The position numbers were made by a program, and so were the translations under genes. Source: Muscardinus avellanarius (lineage: Eukaryota; Chordata; Mammalia; Rodentia; Gliridae). From it: DNA of 64,000 nucleotides. Shown here in pieces: positions 24,418 through 37,540 of the stretch. The stretch is from contig OY726565.1 of the NCBI GenBank assembly GCA_963383645.1, forward strand, positions 34,018,529 through 34,082,528, in the 5' to 3' direction. The stretch's first letter is position 1; the number at the start of each line of letters is the position of its first letter. The notes under the pieces are model-generated. The model saw only the letters and a list, made by a program, of their open reading frames with translations, was not told where the DNA came from and did not search any database.

Positions 24418-24794
24418 AGGACTCATATTGAATCACTGTTGCATCCCTTTAAGAGAGTTTATCTTTAACGTTTACTATTTAAACTCCAAAGAAAACAATA
24501 TTTCAGGGGTCTAGTATATTTCATATATTTTTGTACTTTATGAGTTTCCTCATGGTCATGAGATCTCTTCTTATGGTTTAATTGAGAAAGGATGGACTGA
24601 TTTGGTTCCTGTGTACTCTAGTTTTTATTTCATTTTTGTCTTATAAAAATGTAGACATGTTAGTATTACCTATCTTTCTTTCTGTATTTACTCTCTCATG
24701 TTGATTTGTATCTTTGAAATGATAAAATATACCTAAACAGATTTAAAAGTTATTATAAAGAAAATTGGCTTTGTGAGATTCTTCAGGAGTCTGG

Positions 24795-24930
24795 TATAGT
24801 AAAGAGTTAGCTCTACTTTTCAGTAAAATTGTGGCTCTAACATTTTAGTGGTGTGAATTCTTGGAGCCTCAATTTCCTCATCTCTAAAATGAGAGTGGGT
24901 TAATTTTCAGGGTTGTGGTGATGACTAATC
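24795..24930 (+). mobile_element. MIR SINE remnant
   Basis: Core-like 'tggagcctcaatttcctcatctctaaaatgagagt' (positions 24861-24895) followed by gggttgtggtgatgact matches the mammalian-wide MIR consensus in sense. Such old elements are shared across placental mammals. Confidence 0.75.
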
Positions 24931-25864
24931 ATGGACTTTCTAAAATTCTTGAGAGTGAGCCACTCTCAAGAATTTAACCACTGTGTTAAAGAACTTGACC
25001 AAATGGCACCTTAGAATAAAGGTTAAGTTGCTGTTGGAAAGAGACTCATTCTGTGGCTGCAGTAAGATACAGGTTCTCTTGTCTTGTCATAGACTGAAGT
25101 CACTGAGTAGTCCAGAATTAATTTACAACTTTGTTCTGTAGTAGTCATTCTCAGTCTTAACTGATCTTTCATTACAGACTGGAGTCCTCTTCTGTATGGG
25201 TCGAGATGGCTCATTGTCCCTGTAGGAAAGGGGAATGAGGACATAAAGGACAAGCTGTTTTATAAATTCAGTCAGAAGTTGCATGCATACTTTTCTACTC
25301 ACCTTCCTTTGGTTATGTCTAGCTGCCAGGGAGGCTAGCAAATGTAGTCTCCAACTGAGCAGCCCAATGCCTTGCTGAAACCCAGGGGATTCTGTTACTA
25401 AAGGAAGTAAAAATGAATACCAGGGCCAGTCATCTACTAAACTAGTCTTTAATAATTATAGAAACTTTACTTTTATTTAAAAAAAATATGGACCCCAGTT
25501 GGTCACCATAGTTGGTTAATAGCCATTTCTGGCTATCTGAATTAATCAAATTTTGTTTTGCAAATGTAAAAAACAAAGATACTTCTGTAACTTAACTATT
25601 CATAGCTTTATTACATACAGCAATGGCTTTACTTCCCTTATATTGGTTCTGATATATCTCATAAATACATCTTTACATTTTTAACTAAAGTAAATAAACC
25701 TGTGTGTTCCTGAAGCATCTTCAAAGCATGATGACTTGTGATTTGTTAAGTGAAAATTTGCTTTAAATTCTAACTTGGTAATCATACTTAATGGAAGATA
25801 AATCTATTATGGTTGTTTTCCTATTTTCTATATGTGAATTTGCATTTTTAAAAATGTATAATAG

Positions 25865-25997
25865 GACCTGATAACCCAAGAGCATAATGAGCATGAAGAA
25901 GCAGTTCATGCTTTGCCAGTTGTGGAAAAAGAAGAAAAATGCATTCAAGACCAAGGACTGAAAATGATAAAGCAGAAGATTGAGAAGCTGAAGGATG
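25865..25997 (+). CDS. LCA5: LCA5 internal coding exon, divergent
   Basis: The 133-nt exon (44 codons plus one base) encodes DLITQEHNEHEEAVHALPVV then EKEEKCIQDQGLKMIKQKIE and KLKD. Its phases fit both neighbours, and the last base joins the next exon to give E-W-E-R. The sequence is acidic and Lys/Glu-rich with a C-terminal helix. It matches human lebercilin much less well than the other exons; only the start DL, the E-rich centre and the EKL end are clearly alike. Acceptor tgtataatag is weak (few pyrimidines), donor gtaaga is good. Confidence 0.9.
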
Positions 25998-26446
25998 GTA
26001 AGAAAGAGCGTTTAAGCAAATAATGAATCAGCATCCTTTGGGGAAGAGATGCTTAGGATACCTCAGTCTCTTCCAGCTGAACTGTGAATTGGTTATACTG
26101 AACAAGGAAAGGTTGCTGCAGTAGCAGGGAATGGATATCAGGAGTTACAAACAATAGAGTAAATATTAAGGAAAGAGAAAGTTTAAGTCACTATTGGGGA
26201 TTAGAGGGTAGGGACACATTACCCTAAAAAATTTAGATGAAATAGAGTTCAAATGAAAGAAAAAACATCCTTTATATGTTAACTAAAACTTGATGAAGAA
26301 ATAACTGAAAAATAGCTGCCTTTATTGGCTTGACCTTGGACTCTATACTCCATTGTTAAGCATAAGTATAAAAATCAATGAATTATGAGGTTCTGAATGT
26401 ATTCCTATAATTTTTATTTGATTTTAATTTGTAAAGTAAATCTTTA

Positions 26447-26640
26447 GCCAGGCATGGTGGCGCACACTTGTAATCCCCATGCTTGGGAGGCTGAGAGAGG
26501 AGGATTGCGCAGGTTCAAAGCCAATCTCAGCTGGCTTAAGAGACCCTGTTTCCAAATAAAATATAAAATAGGTCTGGGAGTGTAGCCTGGAGGTAGAAGG
26601 CCCCTGGGTGCCATCCCCAGTACCACCAAGAAATAATAAT
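26447..26640 (+). mobile_element. B1-ID dimer SINE, young subfamily
   Basis: Sense; agccaggcatggtggcgcac, 'gtaatccccatgcttggg', deletion form 'ctggcttaagagaccctg'. The right unit ends gcccctgggtgccatccccag, so this copy combines a young left unit with an old-type right end. Tail (AAT)n. Confidence 0.88.
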
Positions 26641-26796
26641 AATAAAATCTTTAATGTGTTCAGCCATTAGAGTGGTAGTAAACCAACTCATATAGGTTTG
26701 ATACAGGAAATAAAGCTTAGGAATAAGTTCATTTCCATTTGGATAAAATGTATCAAGGATATAAGCAAGAGGAAACCCAGACACTAATCTTTTTTT

Positions 26797-26882
26797 TTTT
26801 TTTTTTCAGTAGTGGAGATTAAAATGAGGGCCTCACACATGTTAGGCCAACACTCTACTACTGAGCTACAACTTTAGCCCAA
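26797..26882 (-). mobile_element. ID-like monomer, old
   Basis: Antisense, T-run then gggcctcacacatgttaggc and 'ctactgagctacaactttagccc', the tRNA-derived part alone. Confidence 0.65.
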
Positions 26883-27336
26883 CTCTAATCTTTTCACTGT
26901 GTTCTGTTAGTTATAGAGTAGCTACTTACAAATGAACCACTTAAGAGCTGAAATTCATGATCCAATTATTGCTTAAACACAGTAGAACTATTGAAATAAA
27001 AGCTATATTTATATCACTGTTGGCAAATGAAAGAGCAAGATGCTTGCACGTGTTAAACTACAAAATAGAAAATTATGTCTTTAGGAATTATGGTCAGTTC
27101 CATCTAGGTAATAGGAAAAGGAATAAAATAGCAAAAGACTGTCCACCTTTCTTTTTCCTTTTGACTACTATTTAAATCTTGAGTCTATACAGATTGATCT
27201 GATATCAATGTGAATTATTCTATTTACTAAAATTATCAGGTTTGTTGTATTCTTACATATTTTAATTTTATTTTTAAACATGAAAATAACTTCAAAATTA
27301 TAGAAAAATGCTAATTAAAATTTTTATTTTATTTTA

Positions 27337-27527
27337 TTTTTTTTGGTGGTACTGAGGTTCCTGGAAGCCCTTCTGCCTCCAGGTTATACTCCCAGACACC
27401 TATATTTTTATATTTTTATTTGGAAACAGGGTTTCAAGCCAGCGAGGCTGGCTTTGAACCTGCTTGATCCTCCTGTCTCCACTTCCCAAGTGCAGGGATT
27501 ACAAGTGTGCGCCACCACGCCTGGCTA
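27337..27527 (-). mobile_element. B1-ID dimer SINE, young subfamily
   Basis: Antisense; ggtggtactgaggttcctgg to cgccaccacgcctggct; TSD candidate 'taattaa' at both ends. Confidence 0.88.
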
Positions 27528-27849
27528 ATTAACATTTTAAAATATTGATATTCAAAAGTGAATTATGCACCTCTTTGTGTATTCTTCCCAAAGAAGGACA
27601 TTTTTGTATATAATTCCAACATAATTTTCAACTTCAGAAAACTTAACATTAATCTATTGGCATATTGTGATTTTGACAGTAAACAAAGTTTTATTTTTTA
27701 TAGCATTTTCTTCCCTCTAGAACATGATCATAAATTGTGCTTAATTTTCATATCTCTTCAGCTTTCTTTACTCTGGAGCAGTTTTTTAAAATTATTTTTG
27801 TGAGAGTTAACATTTCAGATGAATACAAGCACATTTTTAAAATAGAATA

Positions 27850-28222
27850 TTTTAAAATTTATTTATTTTATTGGTGCATTGTAGTCATACATCTTATTGG
27901 GATACAAGATGGTAGAGGCATACATGCACACATCACTCATTTAGCCCTTCCCAATTCCCACCCCATTCCCTCTCCCCCTCCTTCCTTCTCATGTTTGGCT
28001 TAGTGATCGACTTTGATATGTTTGTGAATGTACATTATGGAATTTCTTCTCCCCCCACTCCCTTCAGTTAGGTCACCTTACTTGCTCATCTATGGTTTCT
28101 CCTTTTAGTGTCTAGAGTTTCTCCTATAACCCATTTTCTTAGTAGCTTCTGCATATTAGGGAGAACACCTAATTTTTATTTTTTGTGACTGACTAATCTC
28201 ACTTAGCACAATGTTCTCCATT
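27850..28222 (-). mobile_element. L1 3' end, 5'-truncated, in LCA5 last intron
   Basis: Antisense; ttattggtgcattgtagtca, C-rich tract at 27955-27985, stops abruptly after 'cacaatgttctcca'. Similar to 781-1110, so a relatively recent subfamily. Confidence 0.85.
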
Positions 28223-28649
28223 TGGGGTTTGTCTGAAGTTTAATTAAATTTAAGTCAGTGCATCTGCTGTCAGTATGCTACATAAGTGATATGTCCTTCT
28301 TAGAATAAGAAGCTTATGTTTAAGGTATTTTTACAAGGGTCTTTGCTACCATCATCCCACTATAAAGTATGTACCATTAATTATAAAAATAAACTAAAAT
28401 ACAAAACATTCCCTATCCATGCCTTGAAGAAATTTTTCTATAAATGTGAATCTTAAATACACATTAAATATATTATCCCCTAATCCTGAATAGCAAGTAT
28501 AGAAATAAAATATTAAGATGTTCATTCTCACTCTATGTGCACTACCAAAGTCATATGAAAATGGTTATATTATACAAGATGGTAACTGAGTTTTCCTACT
28601 TAAAAATATTGACTGCTATGTCTCATTTTAAACATTTGATTTCATACAG

Positions 28650-29512
28650 AATGGGAAAGAGAAGAACTTGATGAAAAGCATAAAGAAAAGACATCTCTAC
28701 TAGAAGGAGAAGAAAAGCCTGAGTTGGACACTAGAAAGTGCCAAATGGAAACCTATCAAATTCAGAACATTGATAAACTGGAAGAAGAGGAAGAAGAAAG
28801 ACTGAAGAGAGAATTGCTACTTGCTAAACTGAATGAGATTAACAAAGAACTTCAAGATTCTCAGAATCTAAAATGTCTTTCTTTGCCATTAATACCTGGT
28901 TTGGAATCAAAGCTGCACTCCCCCGAGAAAAGCCCTAAAACGTACATGTTCTCTGAATCTTCAGAGAGATTATTTAATGGGCATCATTTGAAAGACATCA
29001 GTTTTTTAACTTCAAAAGGAGAGGGTCAGAATTCAGGAAATACTAGAAGTCCAGCCTCTCCAAATGAGTTTTCATTTGGCAGCTATGTGCCTTCATTTGC
29101 AAAAACATCAGGGAAGTCAAATCCTTTTAGCCCCAAAAGTGGCCTTTTGGACTTCCAGAAAAACAATATGGAAAACCTTAGTAAAGACAGTGTAGATTTA
29201 ATTGCAAGAAAAGAGAAAAAAGCCAACCTGATGGAACAACTATTTGGTACCAGTGGCAGCAGCACCATTTCCTCTAAAAGCAGCGATCCAAATTCTCTTG
29301 CTGCCAGCAAAGGAGACTTTGATCCTCTGAGTTTTCTCCCTGGGGATAAAAGCAGCAGAGATAGAGAACATGATGAAGATGAAGACTTTTTCCTTGGTGA
29401 AAGAAAAAGTTTTAGTCCAAATAAACATCGGTTAAAACATGCAAACAATAAGCCAGCTGTAAAAGCACTTGATTCAGTGGAAGATGAAATTGAGGAAGTA
29501 GCCCTGAGATGA
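28650..29512 (+). CDS. LCA5: LCA5 terminal coding exon
   Basis: The exon runs from the acceptor ttcatacag to TGA and encodes 286 residues. They include [20 protein letters not shown], the highly charged [20 protein letters not shown] helix (coiled-coil-like), and a Ser/Pro-rich, probably unstructured tail. That tail carries lebercilin landmarks [42 protein letters not shown] and the end [13 protein letters not shown]. No frameshift or internal stop. Summed with the four upstream exons the window holds 457 codons, matching the human C-terminal half as I remember it (697 residues in all). The gene therefore looks intact and functional. Confidence 0.97.
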
Positions 29513-31445
29513 CTATATATATTTTTTGATTGTGAATGTTATAATATTTTAATATAGTGTTTATTATAAACATTTAAATATTTTAATGTTAAAAGGTTAC
29601 TATTAATGAATGATTTTTACTAGCTAAACACATTGCAATTTTAAAAAAAGTAGATCATATCCACACTATGTAGCTAGTTTGCCAAGAATGAAGGAGGCTT
29701 TTAAATTGAATCAAAAAAATATATTTTTTAGTTTTGATATTTTGCTTATGAATAGATTTACCTTTTAAACCAGCTGTATGGAAAGTTGTGTTTCCCTGGA
29801 AGTTATATTCATTTCCTGCTTTTATTCCTATTTATATTTGGTCTAATTCTCACTGAGCTGAAGATAGTCTTCCCACTGGTTTTTGACTGGAAATGAGGGT
29901 GAAAGGCTTTGTGGTAAGTGAAGGGAAGTGTTAGACGCCAGTTGGTATAGATTTGGTGCTGCTTAGGAGCCTGCCTTTTATGGATGAGAGGAGGGGGTCC
30001 CTGTCTTAGCTGCAAATGGTCTCTTCTGAGTGGTGGCGGTGACAACAGTGTGCTTCCCTTTCCTCTGAGGTACCTGAAACTAAGCACTACTCACTTCTCA
30101 GTTACAGTCTCCTGAAGTCACTTACCTACAACTCTGCTTGCATCTTAGGTGGAATTCAGATGACAGTTCTCTTTTCGTTCGCATGGACAATCCCCTTCTG
30201 TTATGGCTTCCAGAGGCTTGGGTACAGTGTAATTAATTCCTCACCTGTTCTCCAACACTCCTCGTATTTCAGTGACTGGGTGGAAGACTTCATACAGAGT
30301 GCAAGAAATTTCATCTTCGATAATAGGCAAATCAACTCAATTATGTTTCCAAAGTAGTGTAATTTGGAAATTTTAATATGTACTTTTAAGATTTGAACTT
30401 GCCCTCAAACTAACAAGACTTGGACATGTTGGGCTAATTTTAAAGTAACCTTGGATAAAATTTTTTAGAGTTGGGGCTTCTGCCCTGCTGATTAGGGTGG
30501 ATAGTTTTTCTGTTGAAATGCATTGGTTTTCTTTTAGATATTTGTAGTTTACTTCAGCAGCAAAATGCTGGGTGTGATTATCTTTAAGAAGCAATAACAT
30601 ACCAATAGCCAAAGGGAAAACACTGTTAAAAAGAAGAGTGGAGGAAATAGTGTGTCTAGAAAATAAAGACTTAAGATTGGCACTTATTCCAAAGTGATCT
30701 TTTTTTTAAGAATTGACTGTGTTTTCTCAAAGTGTGGGTTTTTTTTTTTTTAATGCCAAGCATACATGCTTATGGGGGCAGGGAAAAGAAGGCACCATTT
30801 TATCTGAAGTTCTTATAAATGCTTATTAGTGAATATCATTTCATAACTATTTGATAAGACCTACCTGGCCAGGGCTCTAATTAAAATATATATTACCTGT
30901 CATAAATTGTGTTCCTGTTATTTATTGACAGTAGAATCTCTCTAAGTGCTAAGCTGTATTGAAAATTTTTCTTAAAAAGAGTTGTACATCAGATATAAAT
31001 ATTTACTAAGTTGAAAATTAATCTATGTAATTTACAATATTATTTTAATGCAATTTTTGATAAAATGTTATTATGTAATATTAATTTTGTTCCTAGCTGC
31101 TAATTTTTTGCCAAAAGTACTCTAATTTTTAGGTTGGTTTATTTTAAAGGCTTTATTAAAAGTTTTTAAGAGAGTTTTTTTAAATTCAGGTTATTTAATT
31201 AGTCTCTTGCTTTTTCTTACCTGATGGTCTCTTTAACTAGATGCAGTAAGACTTAATTATTAAAATTAAACTTAAAATTGAGTTATAGACTTAAAAGCAT
31301 TATGGTGTTAAATATTAAAATTGGAGATTAAAATGTACAGAACAAGCATTTTATAGACAAATTTTTGAGTGAATCATTTTTTCTAAATGTCAAGTTAAAT
31401 TTGTACTCAACTCTTGTTAATAAAAATTAAAAACATTTTATGACT
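29513..31445 (+). other. LCA5: LCA5 3' UTR and candidate polyadenylation signals
   Basis: AT-rich, largely repeat-free sequence after the stop. AATAAA occurs at 30662-30667, 31419-31424 and 31708-31713. The 31419 signal gives a UTR of about 1.9 kb and is my best guess for the main end, but the sequence alone cannot decide. Confidence 0.45.
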
Positions 31446-32124
31446 CTTTATTTAAATGTATTAGGTTACTTAAAAATATGCAGTGGAAACATGATCTGGA
31501 GGGTTAATTTTTGTTTTATTATTCACCTTTCTTTTTTCTGTCCAGTATTTTTAGTTGAAGTAGATGAGTTTTCTCTAAATCAGGTTAGACAGTATGCTAA
31601 TCTTATCAGATAATTATAGTTTTAATTAATCCTTTCACCCTTAGTAGCTATCATAGTAGCACATATTGCTCATAAAAAGGGTGAGGGCAAAGGAGATTAA
31701 ATTGAATAATAAAATAAACACAAATTTATTTCATGGTTTCACTTCCTACTGTGCAGTCCTCAGCCTCTGGTGCCCCAGCTGGTGTTAGATGGCGAGAGCG
31801 TGCCAGTCTGCAAGAGGAAAGGGGAAGGGAAAGTCGTATCCTAGGGACAATATAAGTCTTAGGATTAAAGGAGGTACTATAAGCAGTCAATAAATAATGC
31901 TTTTAAAAGTTTTTTTCCTGTGCTATACATTGCATGTCCTTCCCACACCAAAGTCCCCTTTTATATAATTTGAAAGTTCTCCCCTCTTACTAAAGAGAAC
32001 TTGTATTTTCCTTCAAGAATTAGTTGCACTGTTAGGTGGTAGGAAAATGTGGAGAGCCAACCAGATAGGACCCTACCTGGTGGGTTCAGGGACTGCAGCT
32101 TCCTAGGCTCACGTTGATCTGTTA

Positions 32125-32230
32125 TAACTCTTCTCATGTGCTTATGAGTAAATGAAATACTTAGGTTAATGCTTGGCTGGGTGCCTGGTACACTGTAAAC
32201 ACTCAGTAAACATTACCAGCTATTATAATG
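32125..32230 (+). mobile_element. MIR SINE remnant
   Basis: Sense; 'gagtaaatgaaatacttagg' then gtgcctggtacactgtaaac and 'actcagtaaacattaccagctattat' fit the 3' half of MIR. Confidence 0.75.
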
Positions 32231-33824
32231 ACTAATTATGAGTTTCAAGGAGTGATTGAAAAAAATAGATCAAGGGTATGAATACATAACACATTGACAG
32301 TACTTTGTAGAAAGAGCTTCCAAACCTCCTTAATACTGTAAAATGTCTTTATGAATACATTGTGCATCTCAGATCTGCACTTACTTTTCTTACTCTATCC
32401 AGTATTAAATGTGCAGGGAGATTGATAAGGTCTTCCACAGAAGAGTAGAGACACTGAACTTCAGAAGGATTTTCTGATGACAGTGGCATTAGTGAGAGGT
32501 GAGAGCCTCACAGTGAAGAGAAAAGAAAACCTAGAAAACAGGATTTTACAGGTGCGTAATGTGATGATTTCTACCACAGTTCTCCTGTAGTGGGTATACC
32601 TTTAGATTAGCTGTCTGCACCTCCTTTTCATTTTCTATAAGTCAGAGCTAAAGAGAGTACCTACCTTATGTTAGTTGCATATATTCAGAGTTTGAAATGC
32701 CAAAAACACTTAGAACAAAAGGCACTCAAATATTAGCTGATTTGTTGTTGTTTTGAAAAACCAAGGGGAGACCAGTTATGTTTGTTAAATGCAAAAATGG
32801 CAGTTTGGTGTTCTGTGTTTTCATTTATTCCTCACAAAGCTTTTTCCAGTTACTCTTACAGTTAAGGCTAATAGATTGCAATGTATTAGTTGTAGATGAC
32901 ACATTGTTATTATACAGGTAGCAGGTTGCATTTGAAGTTTTCAATATAAGAAATCCAAAGAAAACATTTTAGGGTTCTGCATTAGTACTCTTTACAGAAA
33001 CTCAAATCAAATTAGCTTAAGTAAAACAAGAGAATTACTTTTGGTTGGGCTCTGGAAAGCTTAGGAAAGTGGTTGAATCTAGAGATTCAATTAATAGTTC
33101 TTACCCTGTCTACTTCAGCCTAGGTAGGTGGGTCTCACTTCAATTAAACTTTACATTTGTTAATACTATTTGGCAACCTCTAACACACATAATTGCTTCA
33201 ACTGATGCTCCTCCCCAAAAGTCTTTCCTATAATAGCTCTGGCAGAAATCTAGGTTGGCTTGCTGCCTTGTGAAGGGGAAGGATGAACTCCCTACTTTGA
33301 CCTATAATGGAATGAATACTTTTTTTGTGAAATGGGGAGATGAAATGATATGCTTTATAATGGACATTCAAAAATTATATTTACTGCATTTTCAGATTTA
33401 AAAATTTAAATTGTGTTCTTATGGAATAAACATTAATGGAATACACGTTAGTCACTTAATACTTATTCCCAGAATCAAAGCGTTTCTGTAATAAATAGGA
33501 TTACAACTACTGGTTTCAATGTGAATTCTGTTGGTCATTGGAGGGCAAGTTCTTTCACCAGTATCAGAAATACACAAGACATTTACATTTTGGAGTTCAT
33601 AGAAAAGGCTTTTGAGAACCAGATATATATTTCCCCATGCTAAAATACTATATTTGTAAAATGTATATCTATACAGAAATGGAAATATTTGATCTCAATC
33701 TAAAAATAAAAATTAGAATTGAGCAGCCCAAGTAGAATAGTGGGGAATAAATACATTAGGGACAGGAGATAGATTGAAGTTTTTCACTTAATATGTACCA
33801 TTTTGGTAAAATAAATGAACATTT

Positions 33825-33905
33825 CTTAAAGTTTCTCAGATATGAAATGGGAATGATCACATATGACAAGTTTATTGTGAGCTTTAATTGAGATGCTATG
33901 TTTTG
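33825..33905 (+). mobile_element. Possible MIR remnant
   Basis: gtttctcagatatgaaatgg then 'gaatgatcac...ttgtgagctttaattgag' resembles the middle of MIR; short and diverged. Confidence 0.45.
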
Positions 33906-34013
33906 AGAGGAGATAATGGCATGTCAGTAGAGGGAGAATATTATCCATGATTTAAAAATGCTGTATTCACACCCCAAACATTTTTTAACAGAAGCTTATC
34001 AATATGGAATCTT

Positions 34014-34223
34014 ACAGGCGTTGTGGTGCACACTTGTAATGCCAGCATTTGTGAAGCTGAGACAGGAGGATCATAGTTTGTGGCCAGCCTCAGCTACTTA
34101 GGCCTTTTGCAATTCAGTAAGACCCTCTTTCAAAATAAAGAATAAAAAATAGTGCAGGGGGTGTAGCTTGGAGGTTGAATGCTCCTGGGTTCCATCCCCA
34201 GACCTGCAAAAAAAAAAAAAAAA
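34014..34223 (+). mobile_element. B1-ID dimer SINE, older type
   Basis: Sense; aggcgttgtggtgcacactt to ccatccccagacctgc plus an A tail. A short stretch of the left unit is missing ('gctacttaggccttttgc'). Confidence 0.87.
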
Positions 34224-35049
34224 TCTTAAGAACTAAACATGTGTTTTCTAACCCCATAGTCTGCCATCTGTGATTGAATTTTTTGTCTTTATAGATACAT
34301 GCAGAGATTACATAATACAGTTTTCATGGAAAGCGCTTTTGTAAACAAGCAGCCTGAGGGAGAAGCACTTTTACACACATAGTTTTGCTTCACTGGCTGT
34401 TTCCATAAAGAAGTAATAGATAAAAATTAGGACTGTAGTCTGATGGCAGAGCACTAGAATTCAGCTGAGGCCATCCTGCCAGCAGCCACGGGGGTGCCCC
34501 AAGTATCATAGCCTAAGGCGACCATCTTCTCTCTTTAACTGACCTGAATATAAAATTTTAGTCTAAGAATTACCAGATATAGGCAATGATGGATGCTGAA
34601 ATCTTGTAGGTACACACAGAAGCACAGGTTTATTGAAAATTTTTCTTCTATGTTTCCCCTGAATCTTATATTTAGCTTCAATATTTGTTTAAAGTCTATG
34701 TGATATCTGAATATTTACTTCCTTAAGCACTTACCGAGGAGTTTCTTCAACTAATTTACACAAACCTGCATGCTCTTACCTAAAATAATCCTCAATAGAG
34801 AAATGGAATCAGTAGAACCAAAGAATGTAGACCAGGAAAATGTTAGTGTTACTGTTCACGTGTAATCATCAGAGTCTCAACTCCTGAGCCGTGGAGCCCT
34901 GACTTTGGAAGCCATTCTTATTAGAAATATCATACATTCTTTGTCCTAGGCAGAAAATAATAGTGTTTCTCTGAGTCATACCACCATTTTCCTCTTGAAG
35001 AACAGATTCAGCGGCATTTAAGTAGGCAAATTTATACTTTAGGCAACGG

Positions 35050-35215
35050 TCTCTAAGTATCTTCTCTAGAGCTGCAACAGCAGCCCTCTGGAACCTGATA
35101 AATATCAGTTCTTGAGCTCCATTCAGAAACTCTGGGGGTGCAGGACCTCAATCTGTATTTGAAGAAGCCTCCCAAGAAGGGGTCCTTGTGTAACTCAAGT
35201 TTGAGAACCACTTTC
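35050..35215 (+). mobile_element. MER5-type hAT DNA transposon remnant
   Basis: 'ggaacctgataaatatcag', then 'ttcagaaactctgggggtgcagg', 'aatctgtatttgaagaagcc' and the terminal 'gtttgagaaccac' line up in order with the non-autonomous MER5 consensus. Old and immobile. Confidence 0.65.
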
Positions 35216-35651
35216 TAAGGTAACGCTAATGAGATAAGGGCACCCTTTTATATACAAAAATGGCTTTCTGTAGGGTTTTGCTTATTCACACTTGGCCCTT
35301 AGGACTTGAGGTCAGGGTGTGCAGGTGCAGTATATGGATTCACTTTTACCCTCTCACATGGCACAATTGCTAGACTAGAACTACAGTTGAAGTCTCTCAC
35401 TGTCAATTCTGATTAAATATGTTAGAAAACTTGAAATTTGAAAGGGGAATTCTACTAAAACAACACCAAAAGCCTGAGTAGTTCGTGTCACTTCCTCCAT
35501 TAAAGCCTATAATCCCGAAATTTTCAGAACCTTTAAAATGTCCTTATAGCAATCCCTCAAAAACAGTTTGTCTATGAGGCTTAAATTAGACATTTTATGT
35601 GAATATGCATTTCGTCTTAGCAAAAGGTTTCTTAAAGTTTCAGGGTTTTTT

Positions 35652-35653
<2 letters not shown>

Positions 35654-35690
<37 letters not shown>
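35654..35690. repeat. (GT)n microsatellite
   Basis: About 18 uninterrupted GT units. Confidence 0.92.
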
Positions 35691-35692
<2 letters not shown>

Positions 35693-37470
35693 TAATCATT
35701 CAAGAAGTTTCTGTGATTGAAGTACAGGAAGTATTAAAATTACCTAAAAGAAATCATCCTATATACAGGAAACATTTTAAAGTAAAATAGAGCAAAATAT
35801 TCATATTTTTCATGTGCCGACTCCACCATCTGTGAAGGCAGATGTGTATAAATAAGAATTTTCATGTATATCCGGAAGAAATATTTATTTATGAACAAAG
35901 TCCACCACGTTTCCTGAGTTTGGATTTTGTTGCTAATACAAAGTCTCCATATGTTTTTCTTTGGCTTACTGGATTTTTTACTCTATTACAAAATAAAGAG
36001 AACAGAACGGAAAGCACCTCACCTTGAACAGACCTGTTTTTGTGGAATCTCTTTATATGGTGCCAAGTATCGGGCCATGTAAAATAGTGATATTGATACT
36101 GGGGTGGTGGTGATTATGAAAATAACATTTCCAATTGTATATTGAAGAGAAGCATATTTCTTCAGGGCTCAGGTCCTCCCCAAAATACATCACCAGTAGA
36201 AAATGTATCTTTGGCAGGTCAGTGAAATATATCTAAAACCGTGATTACCCTAGTGTAACTGTGGCCTGGGGACTCACAATCTCTTAGAATCATTAATGTA
36301 TTAGTTTTGACACCTCCACTGGAATCATGACTTTATCAAGTTCCTTACCACTCAGCTTATTCATAAACATGCTCTAGAGGAAAGCATCCTCATTTAGTTG
36401 TGAAATTCCTTCCTTTCTCATTCTCGCCAGGAATGCTCATTTTCAGTTGTAGCTTAATTTCTGTTACTGTTTTTAAGTATCTTTTTGATTAACTACAAAG
36501 TTTGATGGAGTCCAGCAGCATAATTAAATCGTGTGCATTGTCAGTTGGGTTTTTTTCCTTAGCTGCTGAGAGGTTGCTAGGATACTCTTAAAGATATAAT
36601 TCTCTTGATTAACTGCAAAAGCTAAATTGCTCAAGCAACATTTTTATTCATTCATAGAAATAGAGGTCAGGATTGCATTTAAATTTATAGCAAGATGAGT
36701 GCTGTATATCTCTGGATGCTTTTAGCATTACAGAAACGTTTTAGGTATGCTTGCAAAAAATGTGTTTTGAATGATAATTTAGTGGATGAGAATTAGTCAT
36801 TTTTATTTTAGAGAGAACATTCCTTTGGGTTGCTCAATATATATGGATTTGAAGCTGAAAGAGTTCAGAATTTTAAATCACTACTGGGAAACTGCATCTC
36901 CACTGTGTCTGTAGCCTTGCAAAAATTCTTTTGTGGTTATTGTAATTATCAATTATTGATGTAATTATTAATTTTGATTCCAAAATTTCATATGAATTGC
37001 AAGCACTGCCCCTGTTTGATTTAATAAAATGAAGAGACTGACAAAAATAGATCATCATCTATAATCACTTGATTTTATAAGGACAGTTGTTTCTGAGGTT
37101 ACAGCCTTGCAAATGGCTTTAACTGGGTGGTGTTTCTCCTAACAAATGTTTTATGGCTGATCAGTATGAAAACTAAGTTGGAACCTGCTCATTGCCCATT
37201 TGCTCATTCATTTAACATGTGCTAATGGAGTACCTATTACATGTAATGCAATTTCTAGAAGTCATAAGAGGATTTTCAGATGGCAATATGACATAAGATT
37301 TTCATTTGGGAACAGTCACTGCCATACTAATGTGGAAGATGGATTGAACCATTCAGGAATTGCAGATAAGAAATAATGAAAGAGCCGGTGGTGATATACT
37401 GTGTAAATGGATAGTAGAGTTTATTTGTGAGAGAATTGGCAGCCCTTGGTAATCAGATGTGATGGGGGAG

Positions 37471-37471
<1 letters not shown>

Positions 37472-37532
<61 letters not shown>
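37472..37532. repeat. (GA)n microsatellite
   Basis: About 30 GA units in a G-rich context (gatgggggaggggagagaga). Confidence 0.92.

Positions 37533-37540
<8 letters not shown>

Larger units (their letters stand above)
23704..25864 (+). other. LCA5: LCA5 intron
   Basis: 2.16-kb GT-AG intron (gtgagt ... aatgtataatag), phase 0. It holds one older SINE and a MIR remnant; the rest is unclassified. Confidence 0.85.
25998..28649 (+). other. LCA5: LCA5 last intron
   Basis: 2.65-kb GT-AG intron (gtaaga ... ttcatacag), phase 1. It contains two young SINEs, an ID-like fragment and an antisense L1 3' end. Confidence 0.85.
31446..34013. other. Intergenic DNA after LCA5, mostly unclassified
   Basis: No exon-like open frame. 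Two MIR-like remnants are noted separately. A GC-richer patch at 31755-31830 ('ctggtgccccagctggtgtt') has no assigned identity. Confidence 0.4.
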
